Assembly (NCBI GenBank): GCA_012961565.1
Contig: DTZC01000134.1
Span: 1 to 9,113, forward strand
DNA from: Dehalococcoidia bacterium
Lineage (GTDB): Bacteria > Chloroflexota > Dehalococcoidia > GIF9 > UBA5629
Direction of reading: 5' to 3'
Length of the DNA stretch: 9,113 nucleotides
This document shows positions 7,659-9,113 of the stretch, piece after piece. Position 1 is the first letter of the stretch. Each line of letters opens with the position of its first letter. The translations under genes and the position numbers were made by a program. The notes beneath the pieces were generated by a model. That model saw only the letters and a program-made list of their open reading frames with translations, was not told the DNA's origin and ran no database searches.

Positions 7659-8528
7659 TCACTCACTCTTGGCTCTCTTAGCTGCCAGAAGTCGATTCAA
7701 GGCGTTCATATAGGCTTTAGCACTGGCGACAATGATATCTGTGGAAGCGCCCCGGCCGGTATAGGTGCGACCCTCGCTTTCAATTCTTATCAACACTTCA
7801 CCGATGGCGTCGATGCCTTCAGTTACCGACTTGACGGTGAATTCAATTAGCTTATTCGGCACCTTAACTATTCGGTTGATAGCTTTATATACAGCATCCA
7901 CGGGTCCGGTGCCCAGGTCAGCATCGGCCACTGCCCGTCCATCAGGACCGATGAGCCTCACCGTGGCTGTGGGAATACTGTGGTCACCGCAGGTAACCTC
8001 AACATGGTCTAGGTGGTAAACCTCTGAAGTAGTGCGCATTTCCTCTGCTATAATAGATTCGATATCCCGGTCGGTGACCTCCCGTTTCTTTTCAGCTAAC
8101 TCTTTGAATGCCTGAAAGGCTCGATCGAAGGCCTCTTCTTTCAGAACATATCCAAGTTTTTTGTAAAGTTTTAAGGCAGCGGTATTGTCTTCCCTTACTT
8201 CCAAACAACAGGTCTTAATGTTCTTTTCCTTGAAGATTTTTTCAATTTCCTGTAAGAGTCTTAGACCTATTCCTTTCCTACGATGTGTGGGTAGAACATC
8301 TATTGTTAATATATGTCCAGATAAAGCCTTTCTTTCCCTATAAATCGTGCCTATTATAAAACCTACTATTTGTCTGTCTAATTTTGCAACTAAACCTATA
8401 GAGGCTGGGTCTGTAAGTAATTGGGCAATCTGCTGTTTAGTAAAGGCTTCGGCTTCGAAACATTTCTTTTCAATTTCCCAAATAGTGTTTAAATACTGAA
8501 TGGAAGCATTCTCTATGGTTATCCGCAT
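7659..8528 (-). CDS. GNAT (RimI-like) acetyltransferase domain fused to the C-terminal leucine-regulatory domain of LeuA
   Basis: This is one open frame of 289 residues with two unrelated halves. Residues 1-130 are a GNAT N-acetyltransferase: the opening resembles RimI (MRITIENASIQYLNTIWEIE), the acetyl-CoA loop is HRRKGIG (82-88), and the N-x-A-A-L-x-L-Y-x-x-L-G-Y helix is at 115-127. The usual last beta strands of RimI are missing. Residues 131-289 match the end of 2-isopropylmalate synthase: the linker AFKELAEKKREVTDRDIESI, then the allosteric dimer domain with GTGPVDAVYKAI (206-217) and GRGASTDIIVASAKAYMNAL (258-277). The LeuA TIM barrel with its R-D-G-E-Q motif is absent, so it cannot make isopropylmalate. 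I chose the ATG at 8528, with AAAGGG at 8536-8541 and 7-nt spacing, over the upstream TTG at 8558. It may be a stable fusion, a dead remnant or an assembly join; domain calls are sure, function is not. Confidence 0.85.
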   Translation of the reverse strand: MRITIENASIQYLNTIWEIEKKCFEAEAFTKQQIAQLLTDPASIGLVAKLDRQIVGFIIGTIYRERKALSGHILTIDVLPTHRRKGIGLRLLQEIEKIFKEKNIKTCCLEVREDNTAALKLYKKLGYVLKEEAFDRAFQAFKELAEKKREVTDRDIESIIAEEMRTTSEVYHLDHVEVTCGDHSIPTATVRLIGPDGRAVADADLGTGPVDAVYKAINRIVKVPNKLIEFTVKSVTEGIDAIGEVLIRIESEGRTYTGRGASTDIIVASAKAYMNALNRLLAAKRAKSE

Positions 8529-8535
8529 AAAGAGA

Positions 8536-8541
8536 CCCTTT
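8536..8541 (-). promoter_or_regulatory. Ribosome binding site of the GNAT-LeuA fusion (decides the ATG start)
   Basis: AAAGGG 7 nt upstream of the ATG at 8528. It supports that start, which gives a normal RimI-type N-terminus, over the TTG ten codons earlier. Confidence 0.6.
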
Positions 8542-8571
8542 ACCAAAGTAAGAAGCAAGTTATTTTGGGAT

Positions 8572-9113
8572 TTAGGTTTTTTGTGTTTTCGTATTTGCCG
8601 CGTGTACCGATTTTATTCCAAGCCATTGTTGAGCCGCAAATCCTATGGCAAATCTTAACCACAGGGTTAGAATCCTTATAGCTACCGTAGCTGTGGCGCT
8701 GGTTTGCGGAGGCATCCCCACTAGGATAAGAAGTGTAGTAAGTGTTATTTCTGGAAAACCCACTTCGAAGGGGATTCCTAGCGGTATTGATTTTATAGCT
8801 ATGAAAATGGAGAATATTACAAGTATGGCGCCTATGCTTATAGAGGTATAGCCAATAGCTAAAATGGAGAGGTAAAAAACCAGTAAACCTAGAATTCATG
8901 AGACAGTTGAAAAAAAGGATGAGGCGGCTATAATTTTTGGAGAGCCTCCGAACTCTCGTATGGCACTGTGAAATGCTTTTGCAGCTTTCAGAGTTTCCGT
9001 TCGAATTTTGGTTAGTTTCCAACGTCCCCTACTTATCCATTCTACAAAATTAATTATACCCCTAACCACTCGCAAAGTCCAATTTTCTTTCACACATAAA
9101 AGAAGAAAAAGAA
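8572..9113 (-). pseudogene. UPF0104 / lysylphosphatidylglycerol-synthase-type membrane protein, C-terminal part, with an in-frame TGA
   Basis: One reading frame runs from the right edge to the TAA at 8572, broken only by a TGA at 8896-8898. On both sides of it the protein is hydrophobic and fits the C-terminal half of the flippase-like family that includes MprF N-terminal regions and AglD-type proteins (PF03706 as I recall it). After the stop come ILGLLVFYLSILAIGY, then SIPLGIPFEVGFPEITLTT in place of the family's P-G-G-x-G-x-x-E segment, then ILTLWLRFAIGF. Before it comes a basic loop followed by SSFFSTVS. The family often has a tryptophan where the TGA sits, so TGG to TGA is the simplest explanation. 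The gene is AT-rich compared with the leu genes and ends 43 nt before the GNAT fusion. The N-terminal half lies outside the window. Family assignment is by pattern and moderately sure. Confidence 0.65.

Noticed and set aside
1641..8602. Avoidance of CGCG as a sign of an active ThaI-type restriction system
   Set aside because: CGCG occurs at 1641, 3104, 6112 and 8599 at least. A 9-kb window is too short to judge depletion, and the target site is itself a guess.
8896..8898. TGA read as selenocysteine or as programmed readthrough
   Set aside because: The family is not a known selenoprotein and I saw no convincing stem-loop just downstream. A nonsense mutation or sequencing error is simpler.
8540..9022. 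160-codon minus-strand open frame over the right end
   Set aside because: Its translation is rich in S, N, H, C and Y with no domain-like pattern. It overlaps the flippase-like reading frame, which makes good membrane protein sense in another frame.

Overview
The window is a minus-strand block of branched-chain amino acid biosynthesis genes from a bacterium with about 50% GC in its core genes. In transcription order (right to left) it reads: flippase-like membrane protein (broken, runs off the right edge) - GNAT/LeuA-C-terminus fusion - leuC - RNase HI - restriction endonuclease (frameshifted) - DNA methyltransferase - membrane-anchored CrtI-like oxidoreductase - leuD - leuB - cimA (runs off the left edge). 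The short LeuC/LeuD pair of the archaeal/HacA-HacB kind, and the leuA-leuC-leuD-leuB-cimA order that remains once the inserted genes are ignored, recall Dehalococcoidia-type Chloroflexota. That placement is inference from memory of gene order; no rRNA or marker gene is present.

Right end (about 7659-9113): an AT-rich stretch holds the C-terminal part of a UPF0104/lysylphosphatidylglycerol-synthase-type membrane protein, cut by one in-frame TGA. Next comes a RimI-like acetyltransferase domain that continues in frame into the last ~160 residues of 2-isopropylmalate synthase (LeuA). The LeuA TIM barrel is absent. The join falls at an L-G-Y motif present in both parent families, and base composition changes near the same point.

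Middle (about 2061-7533): leuC is intact, but four genes separate it from its partner leuD: a small RNase HI, a two-gene restriction-modification system (the nuclease carries a +1 frameshift at a G5/T4 tract; the methyltransferase is intact), and a 696-residue membrane/FAD fusion protein. All lie on the same strand with short gaps, so they probably ride on the leu transcript.

Left end (1-2036): leuD, leuB and cimA are very tightly packed (1-nt and 0-nt gaps between stop and start). LeuCD and LeuB can act on the leucine pathway and also on the citramalate route to isoleucine that CimA starts. As written, the cluster therefore encodes enzymes for the citramalate route but lacks the catalytic half of the leucine-specific first enzyme. 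No RNA genes, CRISPR arrays, insertion sequences, clear promoters or terminators were seen.
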